A DNA stretch of 64,000 bases. Source: Larkinella arboricola (GTDB lineage Bacteria > Bacteroidota > Bacteroidia > Cytophagales > Spirosomataceae). The notes under the pieces are model-generated. The model was not told the origin of the DNA and searched no databases. It was given only the letters and a program-made list of their open reading frames with translations. The translations under genes and the position numbers were made by a program. The stretch spans positions 806,001-870,000 of the forward strand of contig NZ_QLMC01000001.1 in NCBI RefSeq assembly GCF_003259745.1, given 5' to 3'. Each line of letters opens with the position of its first letter. Position 1 is the stretch's first letter. Shown here one piece after another: positions 1 to 7,723 of this stretch.

Positions 1-1
1 G

Positions 2-1156
2 GAAGAAGCCGGTTCGGCCCAGTGGCGGTTTGCCCAGAGTTCCACCAGTGCGCTCTGGAAAACGCCCGGTTTATTCGATAACTTTGGCATCCGCACTTCC
101 AACGAAATCAAGAGCACGAGTCTGGCCGTGTTTGCACAGGCCGACTGGGCGGTAACCGACCGGCTGCATATTTTACCGGGCGTGCGCTATAACTACGACA
201 AAAAGGTGGTAGACTACAGCCGCGTGACCTATGGTGGGTTGCAAACTACCGACCCGGCCCTGATTGCCCTCAAAAACGGTGTTTATACCAATCAGGCTTT
301 TAACACGGACTATGCGCAGGGAAATTTCTCAGGGCAGGTGTCTGTACAGTATAAAGCCAATGCCAGTGCGAATGCCTATGCTACGTATTCTGTTGGTTAT
401 AAGCCCATTGGTGTAAATGTGGGCGGCTTGCCAACAGCCGGCGGACAGGTGTTGATTGATCTGGCCAACGTGAAACCCGAATACGTGGATCACAAGGAAG
501 TTGGGGTGAAAACCAGGCCGTCGCGCAATTCGGTATTGAACCTGACCGTCTATCGTTCGGATATCAAAGATTATCAAACCCAGGTACAGACGCCGGAGCC
601 GGGCGTAAACCGGGGCTATCTGGCCAATGCGGAAAAAGTGCGGGTGCAGGGGATCGAGGTCGACGGTAATATTCGCTTTCCTAACCTGAGTCTGAATGCC
701 GCTATGGCTTATACCGACGGTAAATATGTGCGGTTTACGAATGCGCCCGTGCCCCTGGAAGAAGTGGGAGGAGAGCAGGCTTTCAAGGACATTTCGGGCG
801 GTCGGCTGCCCGGTATCTCCAAATGGTCGGGCTCAGTAGGGGGCGAAGTAACCACCAAAGGAACCTTCATTGGCCTCAAGGGAAATTACTTTCTGGGCAT
901 TGATGAGTTTTTCCGGTCGGAGTTCTCCTCCAGTCCATCGCCTTCGCAATATCTGAATATTGACGGGTATGCACTGACCAATGCCCGGCTGGGTTTCCGG
1001 GCATCGAACGGGCTTACGTTTTTCGTATGGGGCCGAAACGTCTTCAATAAGGATTACTATGAGCAGCTTCTGGCCGCTCCCGGAAGCTACGGGCAATATG
1101 CCGGTATTGTGGGTGACCCGCGTACCTACGGCGTAACCGTACGGTTTACGTACTAA
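2..1156 (+). CDS. TonB-dependent outer-membrane receptor, C-terminal part
   Basis: The reading frame is already open at base 2 and runs to a TAA at 1154-1156, so the N-terminal plug lies outside the window. The visible 384 residues have the alternating aromatic/polar strands of a 22-strand barrel, with the run RVQGIEVDGNIRF typical of late barrel strands, a NVFNKDYY segment and a C-terminal VTVRFTY ending in an aromatic residue, the usual outer-membrane assembly signal. The spacing of strands resembles ferric-siderophore receptors, which would take up substrate using TonB-ExbBD energy. The substrate cannot be told from this half. Confidence 0.92.
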   Translation, partial: EEAGSAQWRFAQSSTSALWKTPGLFDNFGIRTSNEIKSTSLAVFAQADWAVTDRLHILPGVRYNYDKKVVDYSRVTYGGLQTTDPALIALKNGVYTNQAFNTDYAQGNFSGQVSVQYKANASANAYATYSVGYKPIGVNVGGLPTAGGQVLIDLANVKPEYVDHKEVGVKTRPSRNSVLNLTVYRSDIKDYQTQVQTPEPGVNRGYLANAEKVRVQGIEVDGNIRFPNLSLNAAMAYTDGKYVRFTNAPVPLEEVGGEQAFKDISGGRLPGISKWSGSVGGEVTTKGTFIGLKGNYFLGIDEFFRSEFSSSPSPSQYLNIDGYALTNARLGFRASNGLTFFVWGRNVFNKDYYEQLLAAPGSYGQYAGIVGDPRTYGVTVRFTY

Positions 1157-1162
1157 AAGAAT

Positions 1163-1234
1163 GAAGAGTTATGAGTGAAGAGTGGGCCGCCCGGCGGTGG
1201 GCTGACGCATTTAACTCTTCACTCATAATTCTTA
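1163..1234. repeat. Intergenic inverted repeat, AACTCTTCACTCATAA family
   Basis: Left arm 1163-1183 and right arm 1214-1234 are inverted copies (about 19 of 21 pair) around a GC-rich loop. It lies between two convergent genes and could end transcription from both sides. The arm resembles those at 2227-2334 and 40782-40820. Confidence 0.6.
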
Positions 1235-1246
1235 ACTCCTAACTCC

Positions 1247-2218
1247 CTATTGGCTCCATTCGGTTGGGGTACGGTCCCAGCGGTGGCCTTTCAATTGCTG
1301 AATCAGTTCGGGGGATAAGCCTTTGGCGTCGCTGGCGGCCATGTTGGCTTCCACGTTCCGGAGTTTACGCATACCGGGAATCGTCGTGGCAACGTCCGGA
1401 TTGCTCAGAATGAAGCGCAGGGCCATTTCAGGCATCGTCATGTCGGCCGGAATCAACGACTTTAGGGCTTCAGCGTGGTCGACGCTGGCGTTGAGGTTTT
1501 CCGGTACGAAATACGTCGAGCGCCAGTCATCCGCCGGGAAAGTAGTCTCCTTGGTTAGTGTTCCGGTCAGGGTGCCTTCGTCGAACGGAACGCGGGCAAT
1601 GACGCCGATGTTCAGTTCGCGGCAAAGCGGAAACAGATTATCTTCCGGAGCCTGATCGAAAATGTTGTAGATCACCTGCACCCCGTCGATCAGGTTCGTC
1701 CGCAGTGTGTTCAGACAATTGTCGGGTTCCCAGCGGTTTACCGAAAGCCCCCAGGCCTGCACTTTACCTTCTTTGGTCAGCTTCGTAATGGCTTCTTTCC
1801 ACTCGTCGCGGTCGGCCCAGCCGTCTTCCCAGACGTGAAACTGCTGGAGGTCAATGGTTTCAACACCCAGGTTTTTCAAACTTTTTTCGGTGTACTCAAC
1901 AATATACTCCGCCGGGAAAACATCGTCCAGCGAAAACTCCGGTTTAGACGGCCACTTGCGGTTTTTGGGTGGAATTTTGGTGGCGACGTACAACCGTTTG
2001 TCGCTGTAGCGTTTCAGCAAATCGCCCAGAATCCGCTCGCTCAGTCCCTCCCCGTAGCCCCAGGCCGTATCGAAGAAATTGCAGCCCAGTTCGACGGAGC
2101 GGTTCAGCGCCTGATCGACCTCCTCCCGCTCGGAGCCCGTCCACCCGGCCAGCCCCCACATGCCGTAACCGATGTCACTCACCTGCCAGCCAGTTCGGCC
2201 AAACGTACGGTATTGCAT
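1247..2218 (-). CDS. Aldo/keto reductase
   Basis: A 323-residue NADP(H)-dependent oxidoreductase of the aldo/keto reductase superfamily, a cytoplasmic TIM barrel. The catalytic tetrad is readable: Asp in NFFDTAWGYG, Tyr five residues on, Lys in VATKIP and His in QQFHVW. The C-terminal stretch NPDVATTIPGMRKLRNVEAN is the nucleotide-binding signature. I start at the ATG at 2218 (MQYRTFGRTGW) because the two codons upstream (TTG, ATT) are an unlikely start. Length is normal for the family. It is a single-gene unit framed on both sides by related inverted repeats. The physiological substrate is unknown. Confidence 0.93.
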   Translation of the reverse strand: MQYRTFGRTGWQVSDIGYGMWGLAGWTGSEREEVDQALNRSVELGCNFFDTAWGYGEGLSERILGDLLKRYSDKRLYVATKIPPKNRKWPSKPEFSLDDVFPAEYIVEYTEKSLKNLGVETIDLQQFHVWEDGWADRDEWKEAITKLTKEGKVQAWGLSVNRWEPDNCLNTLRTNLIDGVQVIYNIFDQAPEDNLFPLCRELNIGVIARVPFDEGTLTGTLTKETTFPADDWRSTYFVPENLNASVDHAEALKSLIPADMTMPEMALRFILSNPDVATTIPGMRKLRNVEANMAASDAKGLSPELIQQLKGHRWDRTPTEWSQ

Positions 2219-2226
2219 AATCAATT

Positions 2227-2334
2227 AAGAATTAAGAGTTATGAATTAAGAATTTAATACGCCTTTCGATAAAATCGCAGGCGGCTTTTTCAGAGCGGTT
2301 ATTTTTGTCGCGCAAGATTTAACTCTTAATTCTT
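2227..2334. repeat. Intergenic inverted repeat, AAGAATTAAGAGTTA family
   Basis: AAGAATTAAGAGTTA at 2227-2241 is a perfect 15-base inverted copy of TAACTCTTAATTCTT at 2320-2334. The right side continues as TAACTCCTAACTCTTCAC to 2350. It lies between the divergent starts of the aldo/keto reductase and the monooxygenase, so it is not simply a terminator. Confidence 0.6.
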
Positions 2335-2358
2335 AACTCCTAACTCTTCACTAATATT

Positions 2359-2658
2359 ATGTTGGTTCGTATTGTGCGGATGGCTTTTCAGGAAGGGAAA
2401 ACCGATGATTTCCGGGCTATTTTTGATGCGTCGAAGCAAAGGATTCGGGCGTTTCCGGGTTGTCTGCACCTCGAATTGCTCCGGGATCTCGACCAGCCGA
2501 CGGTTTATGTTACCTACAGCCATTGGGAGTCGCCGGAAGCGTTGGAGCAATACCGTCGTTCTGATCTTTTCAGAGCCACCTGGGCAGCTACCAAAGTGCT
2601 GTTCGCCGACCGGCCAACGGCCTTTTCGATGGAAACCATAGAAACGGCTGGTCATTGA
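2359..2658 (+). CDS. Antibiotic biosynthesis monooxygenase (ABM) domain protein
   Basis: A 99-residue one-domain protein of the ABM dimeric alpha-beta barrel family. The characteristic parts are the opening VRIVRMAFQEGKTDDFRAIF, the FPGCLHLELLRD strand and YVTYSHWESPEALEQYRRSDLF. Relatives are cofactor-free monooxygenases, haem-degrading enzymes or quinol oxidases. No haem ligand can be assigned here, so the reaction is unknown. It ends 24 bases before the convergent thioesterase gene. Confidence 0.88.
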   Translation: MLVRIVRMAFQEGKTDDFRAIFDASKQRIRAFPGCLHLELLRDLDQPTVYVTYSHWESPEALEQYRRSDLFRATWAATKVLFADRPTAFSMETIETAGH

Positions 2659-2682
2659 AGGACAAGACCACCGAAGGTCATC

Positions 2683-3210
2683 CTATTTTTCCTCGTTAAC
2701 CCCAAACAGCGCCCGGAGTTCGGTTGCGTCATGCGGTTTCATTCGTCCCGCCAGCACCAGCCGCAGTTGCCGACGGCGGAGCGCACTTTTAAATAATTCG
2801 TGCTCTTCGTCGGTTTCGGGCGTAACCGGCGGTACTTCAATAGGGCGTCCGTTCTGATCAACGGCAACGAAGGTGTAAAAAGCCCGGTTGGTCATGACGC
2901 GTGTTCCGGCCGGAATGTCTTCCGCCCATACTTGAATATTTACCTCCATCGACGAATTGAAGCCGCGCGTGACCTTGGACTGCATCGTTACGATATTACC
3001 GAGTTTGATGGGTTCCGAAAACGAAACGTTGTCGACCGAAGCCGTAACGACGATGCGATTGGAGTGCTTTTGAGCGGCAATCGCGGCACAAATATCCATC
3101 CAGTGCAGAAGCCGACCGCCCATCAGGTTGTTCAGCGTATTGGTATCGTTTGGCAAGACCATCTCGGTCATGGTGGTCAGCGACTCACGGGCAAATTTGG
3201 GTTGGGGCAT
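2683..3210 (-). CDS. Acyl-CoA thioesterase, hotdog fold (YciA/BFIT type)
   Basis: A 175-residue hotdog-fold protein. The segment NTNTLNNLMGGRLLHWMD carries the conserved Asn/Gly/Asp group of the YciA/acyl-CoA hydrolase branch, and DNVSFSEPIKLGNIV is the second hallmark. It should hydrolyse acyl-CoA thioesters in the cytoplasm. The start is set at the ATG at 3210 (MPQPKFARESL), as upstream in-frame codons offer only TTG. The last 40 residues, rich in Arg and Leu, are a common Bacteroidota extension. Chain-length preference is not predictable. Confidence 0.92.
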   Translation of the reverse strand: MPQPKFARESLTTMTEMVLPNDTNTLNNLMGGRLLHWMDICAAIAAQKHSNRIVVTASVDNVSFSEPIKLGNIVTMQSKVTRGFNSSMEVNIQVWAEDIPAGTRVMTNRAFYTFVAVDQNGRPIEVPPVTPETDEEHELFKSALRRRQLRLVLAGRMKPHDATELRALFGVNEEK

Positions 3211-3275
3211 AGTGGATGATCGGAACAAAAGAAACTACCTCATGCAGTTGCTAAGCTACGGCTTTTCCGGCTTTG

Positions 3276-4475
3276 TCAACGGTCTTTCTCTTTTTTACGG
3301 GCTTCTTTGCGGGCTTCACGTTTCTGCTGGCGTTCCTCTTTGCGGGCTTCGCGTCGTTCTTTGCGTTCGGCTTTCTTTTCGGCGCGTTTTTCCTTGTAAT
3401 CCTGTTTCAGATTCTGAACCGCATCTTTAAAGGTGACGGTATTATCAAATTCGGCGGTAAATGCTTTAACGTATGCATTACGCAATACACCGATAATGAT
3501 GGGCCAGACTTCGGTTTCGGTATTCTCAACGGTTCCCTGTATCGGTATGCGGGTGGCTACCTGATCCAGTTTATGATTTTTGAGAATGGCCTGACCGCCT
3601 TCGGCCAGTAATTCCGTAAAAAAGCGGCCAACGGTGCGTTTTTCGCCGGGTTCCTTGAACTTGAAAATCTTCATGTCCTTGGTCAGTGGTTTAAAATAAC
3701 CCACAAATTTACCGTCGTACATGGCCATCTCGCTGATCACGCTTACCGTTCCTTTCTCGAAATCAACATTACCGTATTCCCGGGCCAGATCGTTGAGTTT
3801 GACCAATTGCAGGTTGTTGAAACTGAGGTTATAATTGAAGTCCGGAAACACTTTCAGCAAATTCATTCCCGCTTGAAACTTCATCGTACCGCCCCAGCCC
3901 GGCACATCGCCCGAAGCCGTAACGGGAGAAGGCAGACGGCTTTGGTTATCCTCGACGTTCCGAATGTTCCGAATATCCACCGCCACTTTCTCCAGTGAAA
4001 GATTGGTCTTGGTGGCCTCGAAGAGATTGAGCAGATCGACTTTGCCGCCATACACCGCAAACCGGTTGATCTGAATGGGCAATAAATCTTTCACCAGCTT
4101 GGTCCAGTCAAGTTCTTCACCGGTTTGGCTGGCCTGTTCGCTATCGCTAAACGAAAAATTAAGTTCGGGTTGGTAACATTCCACTTCCCCAACCAGCGAG
4201 CCCTTGAACAGAGATTCCCACTCAACCGAAAGGTCAGTTTTAGGAATGTACAGGAACGGCTCCTTAATTTTTCCGTTGATTTTGCGGATTCGCAGGTCTT
4301 CAATCTGGTATGCTCCCCGGATCAGGGCAATATTGACATCTTCGACATGGCCCGTATAAGAGCCCATGTCGGCCAGCATTTTATTGAGGTAGCGTAAAAC
4401 AATGTACGGCAGCAGCAATCTGGCGACGATCAACAAGACAACCAGCGCCAGGACAATTTTTGTGGATCGTTTCAA
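3276..4475 (-). CDS. AsmA/DUF748-like membrane-anchored protein with basic tail
   Basis: About 399 residues, with one N-terminal membrane helix (IVLALVVLLIVARLLLPYIV) followed by a periplasmic beta-rich region like the AsmA/DUF748 families, which bridge the envelope or help outer-membrane assembly. The final 45 residues are almost only Lys, Arg, Glu and Ala (repeats of KRAEKKAERKERREARK), a highly charged helix. The start appears to be TTG at 4473-4475: no in-frame ATG precedes it before a stop, and the next ATG would delete the membrane helix. Function is inferred only from fold-like features. Confidence 0.72.
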   Translation of the reverse strand: MKRSTKIVLALVVLLIVARLLLPYIVLRYLNKMLADMGSYTGHVEDVNIALIRGAYQIEDLRIRKINGKIKEPFLYIPKTDLSVEWESLFKGSLVGEVECYQPELNFSFSDSEQASQTGEELDWTKLVKDLLPIQINRFAVYGGKVDLLNLFEATKTNLSLEKVAVDIRNIRNVEDNQSRLPSPVTASGDVPGWGGTMKFQAGMNLLKVFPDFNYNLSFNNLQLVKLNDLAREYGNVDFEKGTVSVISEMAMYDGKFVGYFKPLTKDMKIFKFKEPGEKRTVGRFFTELLAEGGQAILKNHKLDQVATRIPIQGTVENTETEVWPIIIGVLRNAYVKAFTAEFDNTVTFKDAVQNLKQDYKEKRAEKKAERKERREARKEERQQKREARKEARKKEKDR

Positions 4476-4532
4476 AGCAACAAGGGTTAATGCTGCTTAT
4501 AAAACCAAAAAATGGCGCAAGGGTTATAAGTT

Positions 4533-4568
4533 CCCACGGACCGGGCTACGTCGGCTTTAGTCCGTGGG
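4533..4568 (-). terminator. Hairpin downstream of the FKY-repeat gene
   Basis: CCCACGGAC at 4533-4541 pairs with GTCCGTGGG at 4560-4568 (9 bp, 18-base loop). It sits just after the stop of the minus-strand gene ending at 4577. A run of six T follows only about 20 bases later on that strand, so it may be a weak terminator or a dispersed palindrome. Confidence 0.45.
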
Positions 4569-4576
4569 GACGAGAA

Positions 4577-5344
4577 TTACCGGCGGGCGGGTGAGAATTT
4601 GCGGCCCTCGAGGGTTGCGTATTTAAAATCGGACGGACCGCTGAAAACTGTGTCTTCAAAGCTGGAAGTACGCGGTAAATGAGTGTATTTGAAATCGGCC
4701 ATACCATTGAAACGCGAGTTCTGGAAGCTGGCGCCCTCGTTGAACTTGGTATACTTGAAATCCGCATACTCTTCGAAACGGGCTTTGCGGAAGGCGATAT
4801 CTTCTTTGAAGGCGGTGTATTTAAAGTTAGCCAATGCTCCGAATCGAACATCACTAAAATCAACGGCTGCCCGGAATTTGGCGTATTTGAAATTAGCTTC
4901 TTTGCGGAAACTGGAGCCGGTATACACGGCACGTTGTTTAAAATCCGAGTATTTAAATTCCGATTCCCGCTCAAACGTGCAGTTTTCGAAGGTTACGGCT
5001 TCGTTAAAATGGGTAGCGTACAGGATGCCGTTGCCTTTCAAGCGGATGGGTTCGGGGTTTTTATAAGCCAGAAAAGCGCCTTTGAAGGTGCAGTTCCGGA
5101 ATGTGACGGGTGTTTCAACGGTACTTTCATACGCTTCAGTTTCCGCCCAGCGGTTGTTGCTCACCCGTTTTTTGTTGGCCAGCTCCGTCAAATCAAGGTC
5201 GCCGGTGATGATTGTGTTTTCATAAGAAACCGTTTCGCGACGGTTGATTTTATCCAGAATTTCTTTGGCAGCAACCGTGCGTTGTGCCCAGGAGGGTAGT
5301 AGAGAGGTTGCAACCAGCAGCAGGGCCGTTAGTAGTGTTTTCAT
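4577..5344 (-). CDS. Exported pentapeptide-like repeat protein with FKYxxF repeats
   Basis: A 255-residue protein with an N-terminal signal peptide (MKTLLTALLLVATSLLPSWA, cleavage before QRT). After a leader region, FKYxxF motifs recur six times at an exact 22-residue period (66 bases in the DNA, near 4687, 4753, 4819, 4885 and 4951), with Phe at positions 1, 6, 12 and 17. This resembles the right-handed quadrilateral beta-helix of pentapeptide proteins, but the period is 22 rather than 20. TFRNCTF and TFENCTF earlier in the chain fit ordinary pentapeptide coils. Probably periplasmic or surface located. No enzymatic motif is visible. Confidence 0.8.
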   Translation of the reverse strand: MKTLLTALLLVATSLLPSWAQRTVAAKEILDKINRRETVSYENTIITGDLDLTELANKKRVSNNRWAETEAYESTVETPVTFRNCTFKGAFLAYKNPEPIRLKGNGILYATHFNEAVTFENCTFERESEFKYSDFKQRAVYTGSSFRKEANFKYAKFRAAVDFSDVRFGALANFKYTAFKEDIAFRKARFEEYADFKYTKFNEGASFQNSRFNGMADFKYTHLPRTSSFEDTVFSGPSDFKYATLEGRKFSPARR

Positions 5345-5464
5345 TTGGGAGAGGATCTAATTTTCAATAATGATGACAACCACCCCGAAAAGGTTGCATG
5401 ACCGGTTACAGACTGACCTGATTTGTTTTTAAGTAATTGGTTAGCTTTTCGTTATCCTAGAAAT

Positions 5465-5497
5465 AAAAACGCCCTGATTTGCGTCAGGGCGTTTTTG
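5465..5497. terminator. Rho-independent terminator, bidirectional
   Basis: AAAAACGCCCTGA and a facing TCAGGGCGTTTTT form a long GC-rich stem with a short loop, flanked by A and T runs on the two sides. It ends the minus-strand gene whose stop is at 5523. Confidence 0.88.
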
Positions 5498-5522
5498 TTA
5501 TTGGTAATTGATTTTAGGAGTT

Positions 5523-5888
5523 TTACGGAATCCAGATCGCTTTTTCGTAAGCGGTGCTGTAATCCAGTTCTTCCAGCGGTACAAACTCAGCGAATTTTCC
5601 GGCTTCGTCCAGCCGGATGGCGTACCAAAGCCCCGTGGCATCACGGAGCAGAAGCCGGTACCCGTAGAGCGGGTGGTAGGTATGACCATCGGTGCGGTGG
5701 TCCCAGCCCGTCTGAAGTTCAATAGCGAAGGCAACTTGCGCCAACGCTTCGTCGATGTAAGCCATCAAGCTGCCAAAACCGTCCAGTTCTTCGATCCAGA
5801 TAACCAGTCCGTCGGTTCCCCAATCAAATAAGGGATGCAACGCAGACCGTTCGGCAGGAATTGTTATCACTGTCTTGTCTGTCATCAT
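5523..5888 (-). CDS. Hypothetical protein, 121 residues
   Basis: A small acidic protein rich in aromatic residues (LYGYRLLLRDATGLWYAIRLDE) with no signal peptide, membrane helix or cysteine pair. I do not recognise the family. It has a proper terminator after it (5465-5497) and ATG-ATG at its start, so it looks like a real gene. Its start is 64 bases from the end of the nuclease-like gene upstream on the same strand, so the two may be co-transcribed. Confidence 0.6.
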   Translation of the reverse strand: MMTDKTVITIPAERSALHPLFDWGTDGLVIWIEELDGFGSLMAYIDEALAQVAFAIELQTGWDHRTDGHTYHPLYGYRLLLRDATGLWYAIRLDEAGKFAEFVPLEELDYSTAYEKAIWIP

Positions 5889-5952
5889 TGTATATAGCTA
5901 AAACGCTGGTTATAAAATCGTTGTTCCTTTGGGTGCGTTTTTTTCAGCTAGT

Positions 5953-6669
5953 TTACGATGCCTGCCGTAGCCAGGGCGTAGCATTCTGCTGTTGTTCGTT
6001 CCATTTGCGAAGCCAGAAACGGTATTTCTTCCGACCATACTCTACAAAATCCGGAATCGACGTAGCCTCAATGGCAAAAAGCCGGTGTGGTTTTTGCTTC
6101 TGAACCCCAATCAGGACAAACCGAATCTGACGCGTTTGGTCCCACTCCCGGCTGTCGGCGTGGCGCAGGCCGTCGATGTAGAAAGCCGCCTGCCGGTCGT
6201 AATCATAGTCGTAACAACTTTGCAGGAACTGGCTTTGTGTTCGGGCCGAGGTTGTTTTAAAATCCAGAATGAGCGCATTGCGGCTTTTAGGACTGGTGTA
6301 GACCATATCCAGTCGCGCCTTGCAGGCCAGTTCGGTCAGCGGGTCGGTAAAAAGAATCACCCGTTCGCGTTCTGATTTCCGGAGGTAACGACGGCAGAAC
6401 GAATCGCGTCGGACTTGTTCCGTCAGTTGCTCCAGCCGGCCTGATTCAATCGGTTTCAAGTCGGGCAGTAGCTGCTCGATAATTCCGCCCACACTTTCGG
6501 GTTCCAGCAGATGCGAATGGAAGGCCCGGCCGAATTGTAGCGCCCGTTGTCCAATAAATCGGTTGGTTCCCAGAAACTCTTCTTTCAAACGGGTCAGATC
6601 GGAATTTGAGACGCGTGGAATGGAGCGGTAGTCGATGAGTTCGGTAATCATAACGGGATTGCTTTTCAT
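5953..6669 (-). CDS. PD-(D/E)XK nuclease-like protein (RecE/Cas4-like fold)
   Basis: About 238 residues. The core reads CKARLDMVY, then ALILDFKTT (the D-x-K part of the PD-(D/E)XK motif), then DRQAAFYIDGL, which matches the QxxxY motif of RecB-family nucleases. The N-terminal part (SNSDLTRLKEEFLG, then QFGRAFHSHLLEP) is the pattern of the RecE-like exodeoxyribonuclease VIII domain found in phages. A role in DNA end processing is inferred. The start is the ATG at 6669 or 6651, since the codon at 6681 is TTG. It is downstream of an unknown gene in the same direction. Confidence 0.8.
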   Translation of the reverse strand: MKSNPVMITELIDYRSIPRVSNSDLTRLKEEFLGTNRFIGQRALQFGRAFHSHLLEPESVGGIIEQLLPDLKPIESGRLEQLTEQVRRDSFCRRYLRKSERERVILFTDPLTELACKARLDMVYTSPKSRNALILDFKTTSARTQSQFLQSCYDYDYDRQAAFYIDGLRHADSREWDQTRQIRFVLIGVQKQKPHRLFAIEATSIPDFVEYGRKKYRFWLRKWNEQQQNATPWLRQAS

Positions 6670-6688
6670 GAAATACAACAAGTAATCA

Positions 6689-6733
6689 GCCAGCGTTTAG
6701 GGAGGTGCGTTGCTGCGTCTGCCAAACGCTGGC
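6689..6733. repeat. Inverted repeat between two minus-strand genes
   Basis: GCCAGCGTTT (6689-6698) pairs perfectly with AAACGCTGGC (6724-6733) across 25 bases. No T run follows, so it may be a processing or attenuation structure between the unknown gene and the nuclease-like gene. Confidence 0.4.
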
Positions 6734-6746
6734 CAGCGATGATTTA

Positions 6747-7427
6747 CTAATTCAGCACATGGATTCCGTTGCCGGTCAGCAGCTCTTCACCGGGGTTATT
6801 AAACGGGTTGTAATAATTGTAAGCTGTTTTAATGGTAGCAATGTCCGTCAGAGTTTCCTGGCGGAAAATTTTGGTGGACTGTCCGAAAGCCTTCAGTTTT
6901 TTTGTCTGCTCGGGATCGGCCAGTTTGTAACTAAAATTGGCGACGTAGTAAACACCCTTCGGCTGAATTTTCGTATTTTCTTTCCGCTCGGCGGTGGCCG
7001 TCACCACCACATCGGCCAGTGTCAGGTCATCATAAAACAGGGGTTCGATCAGCCGAAAGATGTTATCGACCGAGTAGCCATGGAACAAAATGGCCGAAAC
7101 GCAGTTTTTTTCGTCGATGAAAAAAAAATCGGCCCAATTTTTGGTGCCCATGTTTAAAATATTATCAGTAAAGATGCGCCAGGCAATTGGCTGAAAAGTC
7201 AGGGTTTGGCCATTCGTGGACCCACCCAGTTTTTCGGTTCCATTAATGTTAAAAATGCCTTCTTTAGCGTCAAAACGGTATTGGCGGGGGTGTCCTTCCA
7301 GATATTTAAACGGACCGATGGTTGAATTACTAACGGCTTCATCTGTCGCTTTGCTAACATTCTGATAAAGTTTCACTTCCAAACCATTTTGATTTGTTGC
7401 GCCGGTGTTGTTTTTTTGTGTGTTCAT
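6747..7427 (-). CDS. Unknown protein paired with the nuclease-like gene
   Basis: A 226-residue soluble protein with no signal peptide or membrane helix. It is rich in aromatic strand-like segments (NWADFFFIDEKNCVSAILFHGYS, split by turns) and ends GIHVLN. I do not recognise it. Its placement upstream of a RecE-like nuclease and divergent from an XRE regulator with operator-like palindromes suggests a regulated DNA-metabolism or phage-derived pair, for example a single-strand binding or annealing partner. That is a guess from context only. Confidence 0.65.
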   Translation of the reverse strand: MNTQKNNTGATNQNGLEVKLYQNVSKATDEAVSNSTIGPFKYLEGHPRQYRFDAKEGIFNINGTEKLGGSTNGQTLTFQPIAWRIFTDNILNMGTKNWADFFFIDEKNCVSAILFHGYSVDNIFRLIEPLFYDDLTLADVVVTATAERKENTKIQPKGVYYVANFSYKLADPEQTKKLKAFGQSTKIFRQETLTDIATIKTAYNYYNPFNNPGEELLTGNGIHVLN

Positions 7428-7512
7428 TAGTATTTGTTGTTTACTGTTCGGACAGGGGGACCGCTATGCGATCCCTTTTGCCTTTTTATAGGGCTTATAT
7501 TTAACTTTAAAT

Positions 7513-7530
7513 ATACATACTTTTATGTAT
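7513..7530. promoter_or_regulatory. Operator-like palindrome 1 (ATACAT-N6-ATGTAT)
   Basis: ATACATACTTTTATGTAT is a perfect 6+6 palindrome around ACTTTT. It shares TACATACTTTTxTGTA with the site at 7691-7708. It lies 86 bases upstream of the start of the minus-strand gene at 7427. A further half-like match (CATACACAAAAAG) is at 7541-7553. Confidence 0.6.
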
Positions 7531-7690
7531 AATACAAAATCATACACAAAAAGATTGCAGGAAACTTATTTTAATTGATACATCCTATAAAATTCGCTTT
7601 TTTGCCTTTCTTCTTCTATTATATTCAGGGGTTGTTAAGTATACGTAGCAACCCTTGGGGAGACAGGGTATACTAAGGTGGGATAAAAAA

Positions 7691-7708
7691 TTACATACTT
7701 TTGTGTAA
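7691..7708. promoter_or_regulatory. Operator-like palindrome 2 overlapping a -7 box
   Basis: TTACATACTTTTGTGTAA is an inverted repeat with one mismatch and matches site 1 at 15 of 16 core positions. Within it, TACTTTTG (7696-7703) fits the Bacteroidota -7 element TAnnTTTG, and the XRE gene starts at 7724. Bound repressor would cover this promoter, which suggests autoregulation. Confidence 0.6.
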
Positions 7709-7723
7709 GTTGTTACTGTTCTT

